64,000 bases of DNA. It comes from Rhypophila decipiens (lineage: Eukaryota > Ascomycota > Sordariomycetes > Sordariales > Naviculisporaceae). The stretch covers positions 248,001 through 312,000 of the forward strand of contig MU858060.1 in assembly GCA_033297075.1 (NCBI GenBank), in the 5' to 3' direction. How positions within the stretch are numbered: the stretch's first letter is position 1; each line of letters begins with the position of its first letter. Of the stretch, positions 12,480 to 24,117 are shown in pieces. The translations under genes were made by a program, and so were the position numbers. Below the pieces are notes generated by a model that did not search any database, was not told the DNA's origin, and saw nothing but the letters and a program-made list of their open reading frames with translations.

Positions 12480-15077
12480 ACGTGCTACATGTACCCCAGG
12501 ATGAAGCAAAATGCTTTGCTGAACTCCCAAGACGAGCTACTTTATTTGTCGACCACAAACTACTATCTACTTGCTACGGTTGAGATGACAATGAGGATCG
12601 TGAATAAAAGCAGAATTAATTCTGCTGTTATATGATTGATACCTTACTTTTGTGTATCAGAGTTGTATACGTCAACAAGAGATTTCCATGAGATAAAACC
12701 GGTCTTTTCTGAGAGTATTTGATGTCTATTGCAAAAAGTCAGCGGGATGATAAGTGTGTATTTGTGATGGTATTGTACCATGTCCCAACTGAACGCTCGG
12801 GTCCATAATTTTCTTATACACACTGCATGTAATAATAGACTGCTGAGCAATTCAAGCGGAAGTGAGTGAATCGATACAAGTTTTATGGTGTTGTCCGGGG
12901 AAGCTCTCCACATTGCCATTACTTTGGGTGTATGTCTGTCTGTCTCTCTGACTGGACCTCTTCTCCTCGTCATGGAAGAGATCGGGATTCTTTCAACCCC
13001 ATTGGGAACGCCTCGTGAGCCTTCATTATCTGACAGCCTCCTCAATCATCCCATCAGTTACCTAGTTGCACAGAAATACTAGACCAGGCGAAATAATGCA
13101 GATTGCACTGGCAGAGAAGAGGTGAGGCGAGAGTTGCATGTTGCGTTGCATGAAACTGCTTATGTGTACCGTATAGGTATGCCTCCCTCGGTGCCTTGAT
13201 GGCAGTCTTATCCATTGCACAAATCCGTGGTTCGAGGTTCAGCAAGGCGTAGGTAAGGTAGGTCAGCAGGCCAAAAGAGAAATTACCTCAGCAGCAGCCG
13301 GGAGGTGAGCCACTTAGGTAACTGGTACTCGCTATCTGAAGGAGGCAGTTAAGAGTATACACTGTCCAGTCATTGTGTGGTCCATTAGGTTCGAGGCCTA
13401 CCGGGAAGTGAAGCACCTAAAGTTGAGAAGGTACAGGACACTGTACATGTACGTGGAGTTTACTGTAGTGTACTAGACTTATCTGCAAAGAAGACGTCAT
13501 TGTGGGCTGAAAAAGCCTTCCCCCGACCCCGTGGAGTACGTTCAAGTTGAAAGGGGGAAGGAGGGAGGGTGTGGAAGGAAAGTTTCCAGCAAAACGGAGA
13601 TTGGTCAGGTTGAGTAAAGTTGGTTTGTGCAGTGCATCTTGCGTTTTGTGGAAAGGAAAGAATATGCATGGAAGGAAGCCGGGCAGGACTGTATGTAGTG
13701 TATAATACATGGGTATTGTCTCATTGGACAAGAACCTTGGAAAGGTCACTCACATGTTTGGTAAGTTGGTGAGTCAGTGGGTACTGTAAGTCGGCATGGT
13801 CGGGTGTATGTTGGTTGGTTCGTTCATTTTGTTCGTCAGTTTGGTGTGACTCTGGACATATTCTTAGGGTTGTGACTCCTGGCGTTATCGAGTGATGGAA
13901 GGAAGGACAACAGATTGGGTGGTGGCGATGTTTCTCCTTCGAGTCTTCGAATCTTGGCGACTTTTGGGAGGAAGTTGTGTTGGCCCGGCGATCGAGGTTG
14001 AGATATACTCATCTCCTTTGAAACATATCCCGAAGAGTATTTCTTCAGTTTTGATGCTGGGTCGGCGCAGGCGAAGTTGACAGTTCCCTGCTGATGTCAT
14101 GGAGGCATGAAGATGCATGAAATGCTGCTCGCTTGGCTCTTGGGACGAATGTGTAAGTGTACGTCGTAGACAAAATTGCTTTGCCCCTTTTTGGGTCCAC
14201 GGCCAGAAAGTTTCGTTTGCTTTGCCACACCCCGGTGTGATGATCGTCTGGGCACCAACTTCCATGGTCAGCATTTTGGTCCTTTGGATGAGGTGGTCGG
14301 CCTTCGGCAGTACCCGTTTGTCTGCGGCCGGGTTGGCGGACCCTGAAATTACGAAGCTTTCCATACAATACCGTACAGTGCTGAAATACTTAGGGGGTTC
14401 CGTACGGGGTACTGATACGGATAAGATGTAGTTTCTGGCGCAGAGAAGGTTGAAACGAGCTGCCTGCTTTGTGATGGTTTAGCTTGCGTAAGCTGTCAGT
14501 TGTTTCACTGTCTGTGAAGCTGGAGAAACGGAAGCCTTTCTAAAGGAGATTTTCACAGTTATCGTAGAAGCGTTATAGTGGCCCGATTCATAGTCAGGAA
14601 CCGTGAGAGGCCAAAAAAGAAGAAGGTGTGACGCCGCTTTGATACCTGTTCTGGAACAGCACATGAACAGGTCCGGAATCCCCTGACGAAAAAGCTTTGT
14701 CCGGTTCCTTCTCGTTTCGTGATCGTCTTTGTTTCCCCCTTTCCCCAGATCGACTTCACATAAGTGACAGGCGGACGAGACCACCGTCAAATGGAGACGG
14801 AATGGCTTTGACGGGTTGTACCATTAGAAAATTATCTATTTCTAATGGATATTTGGCTAAACGGGCAAGCTGCAAGAGAAGAATTACAGACCACAGTGTG
14901 TACTCGACCGACGTTCCATAATCCCGGCTTGGAGCCGCACTGCCGAATCGCCTGGAGAGGAAATGACACCAGCACTTGACCAGGTCCTGGCCGGACGTTG
15001 AATCTCTTCTTCACCCCAGGGGACTACATACCCAAACAATCGGTAAGCCACGATGGCTCAGCTCGAGGAAGCGGCCA

Positions 15078-15326
15078 AGTGGGTGACAAAAAAGAGGGAC
15101 GTCAAACAAGTATAAAGTGGACTATGATCGCCAAAACTCACAATCTTCGTTTCTGTTTTGCGAATCCAAATAATGTCTGAAATGCGTATAGCTTGTCAAG
15201 TTTATAGAAGAGAAGATTGGCTTTTGAATAGTATTTTTCTCAAAGGTCCGATAGATAAGTTACTCGGGTTATTCGGTCATGATTGTGGTTGTATGTTTTG
15301 CGGTCCCTCCCTTTTTGTCACCCACT
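15078..15326. mobile_element. MITE-like element with imperfect terminal inverted repeats
   Basis: The left end (15078-15100) reads AGTGGGTGACAAAAAA followed by GAGGGAC. The right end, read on the minus strand from 15326, gives AGTGGGTGACAAAAA then GGGAGGGAC. The two arms match over about 23 bases apart from one substitution and one indel, and weaker similarity continues inward. The span of 249 bp with a non-coding interior fits a miniature inverted-repeat element or the relic of a cut-and-paste transposon. No target-site duplication is obvious. A third copy of the end sequence at 54505-54520 supports a dispersed family. I cannot assign a superfamily. Confidence 0.5.
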
Positions 15327-16172
15327 GGGACAGGCTCCATATTTTCTTCACTCCAGCACGGTGCCCCGGGACGGACGGGTCTGGATCTGAGCCGCGTAGG
15401 AACCCTGAAGAGAGATGGCGCATTTCGCGTCACCTCGACACGTCCATCGCGGTCACCTTGAAATTATTTTCCGGGGCAATCACAGGGCTTCCCGCACTTG
15501 AATTCATTACATAATACGGCCGGGGTTTGCGAGATAAGAACTAGTGTAAACCCGGATAGCGAGAAATCCAGATCTTGACCGACGAGTAGGTAGAAGTGAA
15601 CATTTTGATGAAGCTTGTCGGCTAATCATGCATCTCGCCTCAATCAAGAGATGCGAGTTATGAGTACTTTAGACCGAGTCCTGGACCATCATGCTTCGTG
15701 TCGCCTTTAGAAATACGGAAGACGGAGCATCGTCGACCCAGGCAGGGGTTTTAATTGACAGGATGGTGAAGCCAGGATCTGTGGTTTAGTGGGAGTGCTG
15801 GATGAATACGGATAGGGCGTGTCTCTCCTCCACATTCTTCTTGCGGGGTGTATGGATACAGACAGGGGAAGACACTGGCTTGCCCTGGCGCCCTGTGAAG
15901 AGCCAATAACCAGTATCACGGGTGCTTCCACAAAGACACCATGAACAAGAAACACACCTTGTCTTTGTTAGGAGTGACCATGTTCGAAATTAATATGACT
16001 TTAAAGGCACAAGGGCTACTGACAGATCGGAGCCTGCATCTTGCGAAAGAGGTCATTTTTAGATCCGAGACGTAACGAAACTTTGGTTTGTTGAACCTTT
16101 GCCCAACATACATAAAACAAGGCGAAGTTTGGAAGCTGTGGAGCATACTTTTCCCTTTGGGCACTTTCGAGC

Positions 16173-16862
16173 ATGTCAACTGGAAATCTTTGGAGACGAA
16201 GATGCCCTCTCCGACGACTGGAACCCAGTGCCCAACATCATGATGTAAGTCGTCTCCCGAGGGCTACCCGGAAACCCAAACTTTATAATTCAAAGTTCCT
16301 CCAAGAAGCACACAAAGTGTTCCCCGAGGAAATTGGAGGAAGTTTGGAGAAATCAAACCGCCTAGTAGACGAATATTGCAACCCAACTCGAGATATCAAC
16401 TTCGAGATGGAGTTCATACACCACTGCTATTCGAAACGGACTTACAACAAACAAGGGACCTCGGGAAAAGCACATGGGGTCTTTATAGTTATTCTACGTA
16501 ACCGTCTTACCAAACCTAACTCTGGTTTCTTCCGGATCACTAACCTGGAAGAGAACCACCCCAGCTGCGTATTGCTTCTGTGTACGTACTCCGTAATGGG
16601 GGGGCGGTATTCGTTTGACGATTGCACTTCTTCCAGAAGCGCGTCGTACTGGGCCAATGAAACAGGCTGCGCAAATTGTAATTTATTACGCAAACTGCAC
16701 CGAAATTACCAACTTACACTACCCTGTGCAAAAGTGTCGTTCGAGAACGTCCTTTCTCTTTTAGGTGTCTCAATAAGCAGCTACATAAAGCACCTCAGGG
16801 GCATGGTTTACCGCGGAATATGTACGAGCGTGATAGCGGGTCCAGAAAAAGCTTTGGGATGA
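16173..16862 (+). CDS. Orphan ORF, 229 aa, no recognised family
   Basis: An uninterrupted ATG-started frame of 229 codons lies in the otherwise empty interval upstream of eIF4G and shadows no known gene. I recognise no domain, signal peptide or membrane segment. Cysteine and asparagine are fairly frequent, and codon use shows no clear third-position bias of the kind seen in neighbouring real genes. A run of this length could arise by chance in 64 kb read in six frames. It could equally be an orphan gene or a transcribed leader region of eIF4G. Confidence 0.15.
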   Translation: MSTGNLWRRRCPLRRLEPSAQHHDVSRLPRATRKPKLYNSKFLQEAHKVFPEEIGGSLEKSNRLVDEYCNPTRDINFEMEFIHHCYSKRTYNKQGTSGKAHGVFIVILRNRLTKPNSGFFRITNLEENHPSCVLLLCTYSVMGGRYSFDDCTSSRSASYWANETGCANCNLLRKLHRNYQLTLPCAKVSFENVLSLLGVSISSYIKHLRGMVYRGICTSVIAGPEKALG

Positions 16863-17065
16863 AAGTTGACTCGAGGTGCAAGAGCACCGAGCGAGCATTG
16901 TAAGATCAGAGAAAAAAGTAACCTTTGGGCGGAGCCCGGGTGTGGTTAAGGGTTGGGTGGACAAGTGGCAGCCAATCAGCGTTGAGGTATCGGTTAGCAG
17001 ACTTTACAGCGGAGGTGGTACCTGGGCAGTGGGCACTGGGGTTTGCGAGGAATCTGTGTCTCCGA

Positions 17066-17787
17066 TGCCACCGCACCACCCCTTCCCTTTCGCCATCTTA
17101 GAGCTGCCTCCCCCAAAAAAATTTGGCTCTGCTTTTTTTTTCCTTCTCTTTTTTTCCAACCACCTTTCACAACAGTGAACGAACCCCCCCGGAGGAATCA
17201 TCTTCTACTCGGGTTCTCTTTTTCTTCACGCAAGAACAATTTTGCACTCGTCTTCTAGGGATTCTATTTCTCTCAGAAGTGCAGAGGCAAGAAATTCTCC
17301 ACTCTTCTTAATTGCGAGTGTTGAGGCGCACCACACGAAAAAAATCCCCTTCCCAGGAAAGTGGACAGTCGACCCATCTTTTTCCTTCGGTCGGCCCTCG
17401 CTGTTTTGCGACAAATTCCACCACGCTCTTTGACTTTAGAGTTTTTGCGTCAACCGCTTCGGGTTTTCCAACCAAACCTAATCATCCAAGAGTTCGTACG
17501 AACCCCATCCCAGAAAATACACCGTCCTCTTTTTGCATCTTTGCTGCAATCGAGGTCAGTGTAATTCGCCGCAGTCGTCAGACGGTCCATTCTCTTGTCT
17601 GCGCGACTAGAAAAAAACAACTCGTCATCATCGATCGGATTTGACATTCGACGAACCTAATTAGGACCCGCCCGACAGTCTCTTCCTTTCTCCCCGGATC
17701 AACTTCCGTTCGCGCACTCGTACCAGAGAAACCAAACGACAAGATTTCCCAAAGAGAGATACGGCTTTCGAGCAAACGATCACACTT
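17066..17787 (+). other. ATG-free leader region upstream of eIF4G
   Basis: After the ATG at about 17064 no ATG occurs on the plus strand until the eIF4G start at 17788, some 720 nt, where about eleven would be expected by chance. The stretch is rich in pyrimidine tracts, including a long T/C run near 17130-17160. This is what a long transcribed 5' leader under selection against upstream start codons looks like. The transcription start itself is not visible. Confidence 0.6.
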
Positions 17788-20700
17788 ATGACTTCTACTG
17801 CGAGTCAACAAAACCCAATCCCGGCGCAATCCTCCTCGGCCTCAGCAGCGACGTCGTATGCTTCCGCAGCCGGTGCGAAGAAGCCGACATCCACACCGCT
17901 GACAGGAGCCCATCCACCTGTGGTGGTCGGTTCCTCTGCTGCCATTCCCCAGAATGGAAAGCCATCTGCCTCCCCCGTGAACGGTCGGCCCAACGTCATT
18001 CCTCCTGCCGTTCCCGTCGCCGCATCCATCGCTCGCAGCAGCTCCGCGATCAACGGTGGACCGGCTGACCACTCTCGCAAGAGCTCCGTGACCATCCCGC
18101 CGAATGCTCCTCACAGCCACATCGGAAACGGTGGTCCAGTAGGCGGCCACAAGAATATCCAGTTCGGCTACCCGTCTCCTGCGGTTGCCAACAGCACCCT
18201 CCACCAAGGTCCCGAAGGCGGTGCGCGCCCCGTTCCCATCCCGGGAGTTGAAGTCCCATCTCCTGCGCAGTCACCGTTGCCCATTCCGCAGATGCCCCAG
18301 CAGAGCGGTGGACAGAGAGTCCCGCCCAACACACAACCTCCAGTAACTTTTGGAAGTTTCCCTAATGACAGCGATGTAAGCTTAGCGCAAACTGTGTTCC
18401 CCCCAGTCACCACATTTCCATTGCTGACAAACCACCAGTCGTTCCAGCGTCACATGAAGCAACAGTCGGTCTCTCACAATCTCCCAATGGGTGGACCGCC
18501 GCCCCATCACCGACGGGAATCACATGGCTCCACTCACGGCGAATCGGCCGGTCATGTCGGTACCGGACATCGAGGCGGTTATTCCGGCGGAGGCCGTGGC
18601 CGTGGTGGCTACAATCCCCAGTATGCCAACAATGCCAACCAATTTCAGCAAAGGCCGTACAACGGTCCCAACGCCGGCCGCGGTGGTATGCACTACCAGG
18701 GTCGTGGCGGAATGCAACAATTTCCCAACTCTCCTCAGCCATCGCGTGCAAGCCCGGCTCCCGTCCATGCAAACCTTCACCATACACCAACCATGCCGGC
18801 GGCTACACCACTGGCTCCGGGACAGGCACCATTCTATCCTCAGATGTACCCACCCCACCAAGTAAAGCTCCCCCCTTCCAGCAATGATTTCAAGTCTTTC
18901 GGCAACGGCAAGAAAAACAAGTCAACACGTCGCGGGGACACGGAGAAGCAGAATCAGTCACGGCAGGCCAACTCCTGGCAAAATAAGACGAGCAACAATA
19001 AGAACGACTTTGGGCAAAGACCTCGCTCTCAGTCGAACCGTTGGAGCTCGGGGGGGCAGGAGTTTCACCAAGACATCAACGGCGGGCCCCAGCAGATACC
19101 AGTGTTCAATGATGGACCACCCGCTCGTTATGGCTATGCCTCTTGGCGCGCTGTGCCTGTGCTGCCGCCTCCGTATCTAGGACAAGTTGAACAAGTTGAT
19201 CTGTCGCCTGAGCACGGCGATTTTGAGAATAAGCTGCTAACCGCGAAACAAAAACAGATGCAAGCACAGTACGGCCAGCCTTTAAATCCGTACAGCCATC
19301 CCATGCCCCCTTATTCACAGTACCCCCAGCCCAATCCCTATATGGGCCAGCCACCCCAGCCCACTCCTGGCTTCCAGCAGGCGTACATTCCTCCCCCCTT
19401 TAACCCAACACAGCCAGGTGCTTCTGCCATGTCTCGTAACCCTTCACAGGTATCCGACCGGCCCGGCTCGAGCACCGGTCCCAACCAAGCCCCCGCGATT
19501 GCTCAAGGTACACCACAGCCACGACCAGCGCAGGTCGCTGCTCCAGTGGTGGTCTCCTCCAACTCTAACTTCAAGCGTCCCACCAAAAATAAGGGTATAG
19601 TAATCAAGGACCCCAACGGTAATCCCGTGGATTTCAGAGGAATTGCGCCGGCGCCCGCTTCCCCGGCTCCCAGCATCCAGCAATCGAAAACTCCGCCGAT
19701 TCAGGTTTCTTCCACGCCGACACCGCCCCCGAAGTCGGCCACACCTTCTCATGTGCGGGCCGAGAGCACTGCTGGCGGCAAGACAGCTGAACAGCTCCGG
19801 AACGAATTCAAGTCTGCCGTTTTCAGAGCGACCGAGGGTCCTTCGAAGGAGGAAGAGGCTGCTAAGGCCGCCGCGGAAGAGAAGGCCAAGGAAGAGGAGC
19901 GGTTGAAGGCCGAAGAGAAGGCGGCGGCAGAGAAGAAGGCTGCGGACGAAGCCAAGGCAAAGGAGGAAGCTGAGCTCAAGGCCAAGGCCGAAGCAGAGGA
20001 TAAGGCCAAGCTTGAAACTGAAGAGAAGGCCAAGGCCGAGAAGGAAAAAGCAGAGGCCGAGGCCAAGGCAAAGGAACAAGCAAAGGCCGAAGAGGAGAAG
20101 ACCAAAGCCGAAGAGAAGGCAACCGCAGAGCCTGAAGAAACCGAAGACGAGAGGATGGAGCGCATGATCCGCGAGATGGAGGAGGAAGACGCCCGCCGCG
20201 AAAAGGAACAGGAAGCGATCACGGCAAGGAAGAAGGCCGAAGCCGAAGAGGCCAAGAGACTTGCTGAAATCAACAAGAAGAAGAGCGCCGCCGATGCCGA
20301 TGAGGAGCTCCGTCGTCAAGAGCGAGAAATGGAGCGCCTCGAGGAAGAACGTGAGCAGAAACGCAAGGAGCAAGAGACAACTGGCAAGACCGAGTCAGTT
20401 GCCGATCTTCTTACCAAGAAGATTGGTGATCTCAAGCTGTCGGACAAGAAGGAACCCGACACTGCCCAGTTGAGCTCTGGTGCTGCAAGCAAGCCCAGTG
20501 CTACCGACAAGCCCGGCCGCAAGCCCCAGCCTCTCAACCTTGCTCCCCTCAACACGAAGCCGGTGGAAGCCCCTCAACCCAGCGCCGCCTTGCAGTCTTT
20601 GCGCACTTCCCGCTTCCTTCCTGGCGTGGAGTTCGACATCTATCCTGCTGGTATTCAGTCTCCCAACCCTGCTCTCAACGCGGCGGTTCATAAGAAGGGC

Positions 20701-22656
20701 AAGGTTTTCAAATACGACGCCCAGTTCTTGCTCCAGTTCCAGGGCGTATTCACGGAGCAGCCCTCGACAGAGTTCCATCAGCAGGTCAAGTCGCTCATCG
20801 GGGATTCGGACCGCTCTGCCTCAGCACGTACACCCGGCGCCGGCTCGGGAAGACAAAACTCCAGAGCCAACACCTCTGGTGGTTTCCCCGCCCAGCCTGC
20901 CATGGGACAATTCGGAGCATCATCCAAGCCCCTCCCCCCTGGTACCACTTCGGAGCAACGGTTTGCCATGTCGCAAGGCTCTGGCAGTGCCAGGCCAGCA
21001 ATGGGCGGAGGCATGTCGTTTGGACGTGGCGCTTTCCCTGGCCAGCTTGGTCGCACTCCGTCGTCCACCGGCCCCGGTGGTGTTCCCAACTCTCCTCGCC
21101 AAGGAAGCCGACGTGGCGGCGGCAGCAAGCGCACTGATTTCAACTCGAAGAATGAGCACCAGGCTGCTAAGGTCATGCCACTCACCGCCGGGATGGACTT
21201 GAAGCCAATCACCGTCTCTGCCAGCGGCTGGAAGCCCACCAGCATCGGAAAGGGACCCGCTGCCGCCGCGCCCCAGCCTGGCCACCTTGATCCTGAGATG
21301 GTGCAACGCAAGGTCAAGGCTGCTCTCAACAAGATGACGCCAGAGAAGTTCGACAAGATCTCTGACCAGATTCTTGAAATTGCCGGACAGTCCAAGAATG
21401 AACAAGATGGGCGAACGCTCCGTCAAGTCATTCAGCTCACCTTCGAGAAGGCCACCGACGAGGCTCACTGGGCGTCCATGTACGCCAAGTTCTGCAAGCG
21501 CATGCTTGAGATGATGAGCCCCGAGATCCGCGACGAGGGAATTCTCGACAAGCAAGGCAATGTCGTCAGCGGCGGTGCCTTGTTCCGCAAGTATCTTCTC
21601 AACAGGTGTCAAGAAGAGTTCGAGCGCGGATGGAAGGTTGACTTGCCCAAGCAAGAAGGCGAAGATGGCAAGGCCGGCGAGGCTGCTCTGCTCTCTGATG
21701 AGTACTATATTGCCGCTGCCGCCAAGCGACGTGGGTTGGGTCTCGTCCAGTTCATCGGCGAGCTTTACAAGCTTGGTATGCTGACGGAGCGCATCATGCA
21801 CGAGTGTGTCCGCAAGTTGCTCGAGTTCCAGGGAATTCCCGACGAGGCCGAAATCGAGTCTCTTACCAAGCTCCTCAGAACTATCGGTGGCAATCTCGAC
21901 AGCACCGAGAAGGGTCGGCCGATGATGGAGGCTTACTTCCAGCGCATTGATAACATCATGGCGATTCCTGAGCTTCCCAGCCGTCTCAAGTACATGCTCA
22001 TGGACGTTGTCGATCTGCGCAAGAAACGTTGGGCCTCCAAGGACACCAACAAGGGCCCCAAGACCCTGGAAGAAATCCGCGCCGAGGTACGTTTTTCTAT
22101 GACGATGATGATGATTTAATACAATGTCACTAACATATCATTCTACCTAGGCCGAAGCAGCAGCGGCACAGAAGGCAGCCGAGAGTGCTCGCAGCAACCA
22201 GCGTGGTCCTGGAGGGCGACCTGGAGGCGGCCGCGGCGACAACAGAGGGAACTTTATGTATACCCAACCTGCACCCAACACGGTTGGTATGGATGACCTG
22301 CGGAGACTCAAGGGCAATGTCACCCGCTCGTCCAGCCAGACAGCCCAATTTGGCCCGACATCCATGTTCAGTTCTCGCAGCAACAGCGGACGTCGCATGG
22401 GCGGCCCTGGTGGCGCCTTCAGCCGTGGTGGAGAGGATTCAGGGACGTCCTCGCGCACTGGTACACCACCTGTTGCCCACACGAATGCATTTGGGTCAGT
22501 TTCCCTGCTTATATCCTTGTTTATCTAGAGCCGTGGCTAACTTTGTGACACAGACTTCTCGCCGATACTGGAGATCACCCAGCTTCACCCCCTTCGACTT
22601 CTGCATCCCCGGCGATGTCCAAGGTGACGCCGGACACGACAGATAAGAAGGAGTAG
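17788..22656 (+). CDS. TIF4631: Eukaryotic translation initiation factor eIF4G
   Basis: This is the cytoplasmic scaffold of the cap-binding complex, bridging eIF4E, eIF4A, Pab1 and eIF3. Exons 17788-22086, 22151-22494 and 22554-22656 give exactly 1582 codons (1581 aa). In order: a Ser/Ala/Pro-rich disordered N-terminus; an RGG/Gly-rich patch near residues 255-310; Gln/Pro-rich sequence; a long Ala/Glu/Lys-rich charged helix around 680-880; the eIF4E-binding motif YDAQFLL at 976-982, within the block after RFLPGVEFDIYP; and a MIF4G domain at about 1170-1420 that binds eIF4A. A second RGG-like, Ser-rich tail ends the protein. As in yeast eIF4G there is no C-terminal MA3/W2 region. Both introns lie in the last tenth of the gene. 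The start is the first ATG after the long ATG-free leader. Confidence 0.95.
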
Positions 22657-24117
22657 AGGTGCTTTGTTTTCCACTTACATTACAACGGTGTCTTGCATTA
22701 CGGACTCTATTAGTGCATGCATAGACCGGGCGGGGATTGGTCATTTGCATTTTCGGCGGGCTGTTAAAAAAGACTGTTCTTTATCTCTATTACTTCTCTC
22801 TTCACAAAAGTCTGCGCCCTTTCTTCATGATACCTCACCTCGATTAGACATTTTCCACGCCGAGGAACTGCCACCGGACCCCCATTTCTATTATTATTGC
22901 TGAGCACTTTCTACCTAACAAGCAATCCATTTTCCACCAGCGGCGGAGGCCCACTTTAGGGGGGTATTAGGCCCAAGGCTGTATGTGCGTGTGGGAGTCT
23001 TTTGGGGCTTTTAAATCTATTTATCTCTTTCGCTTTCACAAATTGTGTTGATCGTTGTTATTCTTTGTATTTGGTTTTTGGAAGAAGACGAAAAGAAGGC
23101 GTGTGTCTGTAAAGCATCTTTGATGGGATGTCTTCAATTGTTATTTTCCTTTCTTTCCTTTCTCGTCCGTGGTCTCGTATTTACGGCTGCAACGGGATTT
23201 TTTCGTTTTTGTTCTTCACGGGCGATCTTTTGGTTCTTGCTTTTCGTGACCCATTTACGTACCAGTCATACGTCTGCCATGGCAATATGCAGTGCAAACG
23301 AGGTGGAGAACACGAAGGGGCGCTGGTTAGTATTTGGCACCTTGCTGTAGGAGGGAAGCAGTCAATCACATGGGTTTAAAAAGATGTTTGTGTCGTCTTT
23401 TTCGATTGATCCCCGTGGACTGGTTGTTGTTTGGGGTAGGATTGCGTTGGTCTTTTTTTTTCCTTTTCTAGTGGAGAATGAGATATTTTGTGCTTGTGTG
23501 TGTGGTGCGTATCCTGCCCTGCTTTTGTTTGTGCATATTTCTTTTCTTGGACTTTTTTTTCTTTTGACCATTCCCTTTCTTTTATTTCTTCGTTTGTAGG
23601 GTTTTACTGTTGTTGAAAATTGTGTATCTCCTTTTAATAAGATGGATTTTTATCAACTCTTCTCATTCTTGGAATCATTATATTATATCATATTACAGTA
23701 CATTACAACATGCCCTGCTTGCCTTGCTTATATGTATGTATGTATGGATGCTTCTTTAAGAAAGAAGCCTTCTTATTATGTACGCATGTGCTTGTTCGTT
23801 CCATGTTTCGGATAATAAATAGATTGTAGTAAGTAGTATTCTGGGCGGATAAGTTCTTCATATCAAGATACATCTTTATTCCTCGGTTGAAGCTTATGTC
23901 ATTTTCACCATGGGTATCACCTATAAAGCAAGTAGGGACGAAACTCGATATAGACAGACAGCTTTGCTCCATGCCCCTTATTTGTAGGTAGGTAAGGTAG
24001 TCATGCTTCTTTCTCGCCAGTTCTCACCGTTTCTCCGTCTTGATGTCTTATTACGTGGTACTATGTTGGTCTCCCCCTCCCCCCTTACTCACTTAGACTA
24101 ACTACCATATGAGCTTA
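22657..24117. other. Convergent intergenic region, eIF4G / zeta-like kinase
   Basis: About 1.46 kb of largely T-rich plus-strand sequence (especially 23040-23620), probably including a long eIF4G 3' UTR. It contains the motif TAGGTAAGGTAG at 23989-24000. No coding region is supported. Confidence 0.5.

Larger units (their letters stand above)
12480..17065. other. Gene-poor 4.6-kb interval between AQR and eIF4G
   Basis: I recognise no conserved protein here. It contains a 249-bp inverted-repeat element (15078-15326), one copy of the motif TAGGTAAGGTAGGT (13250-13263), one copy of TACGGAGTAC in reverse (16586-16595), and an orphan ATG-started ORF at 16173-16862. Base composition looks ordinary, without the strong C-to-T bias expected of heavily RIP-mutated DNA. 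Confidence 0.5.

Noticed and set aside
11970..12530. 186-codon minus-strand frame opposite the AQR tail
   Set aside because: Antisense to the low-complexity Lys-Gly and acidic tail.
19444..20373. 309-codon minus-strand open frame inside eIF4G
   Set aside because: It is the antisense shadow of the Ala/Glu/Lys-rich coding repeat of eIF4G. The Leu/Phe/Gly-rich translation is an artefact of codon bias.
20778..21801. Long minus-strand frames opposite the MIF4G region
   Set aside because: Shadows of eIF4G coding sequence on the other strand.
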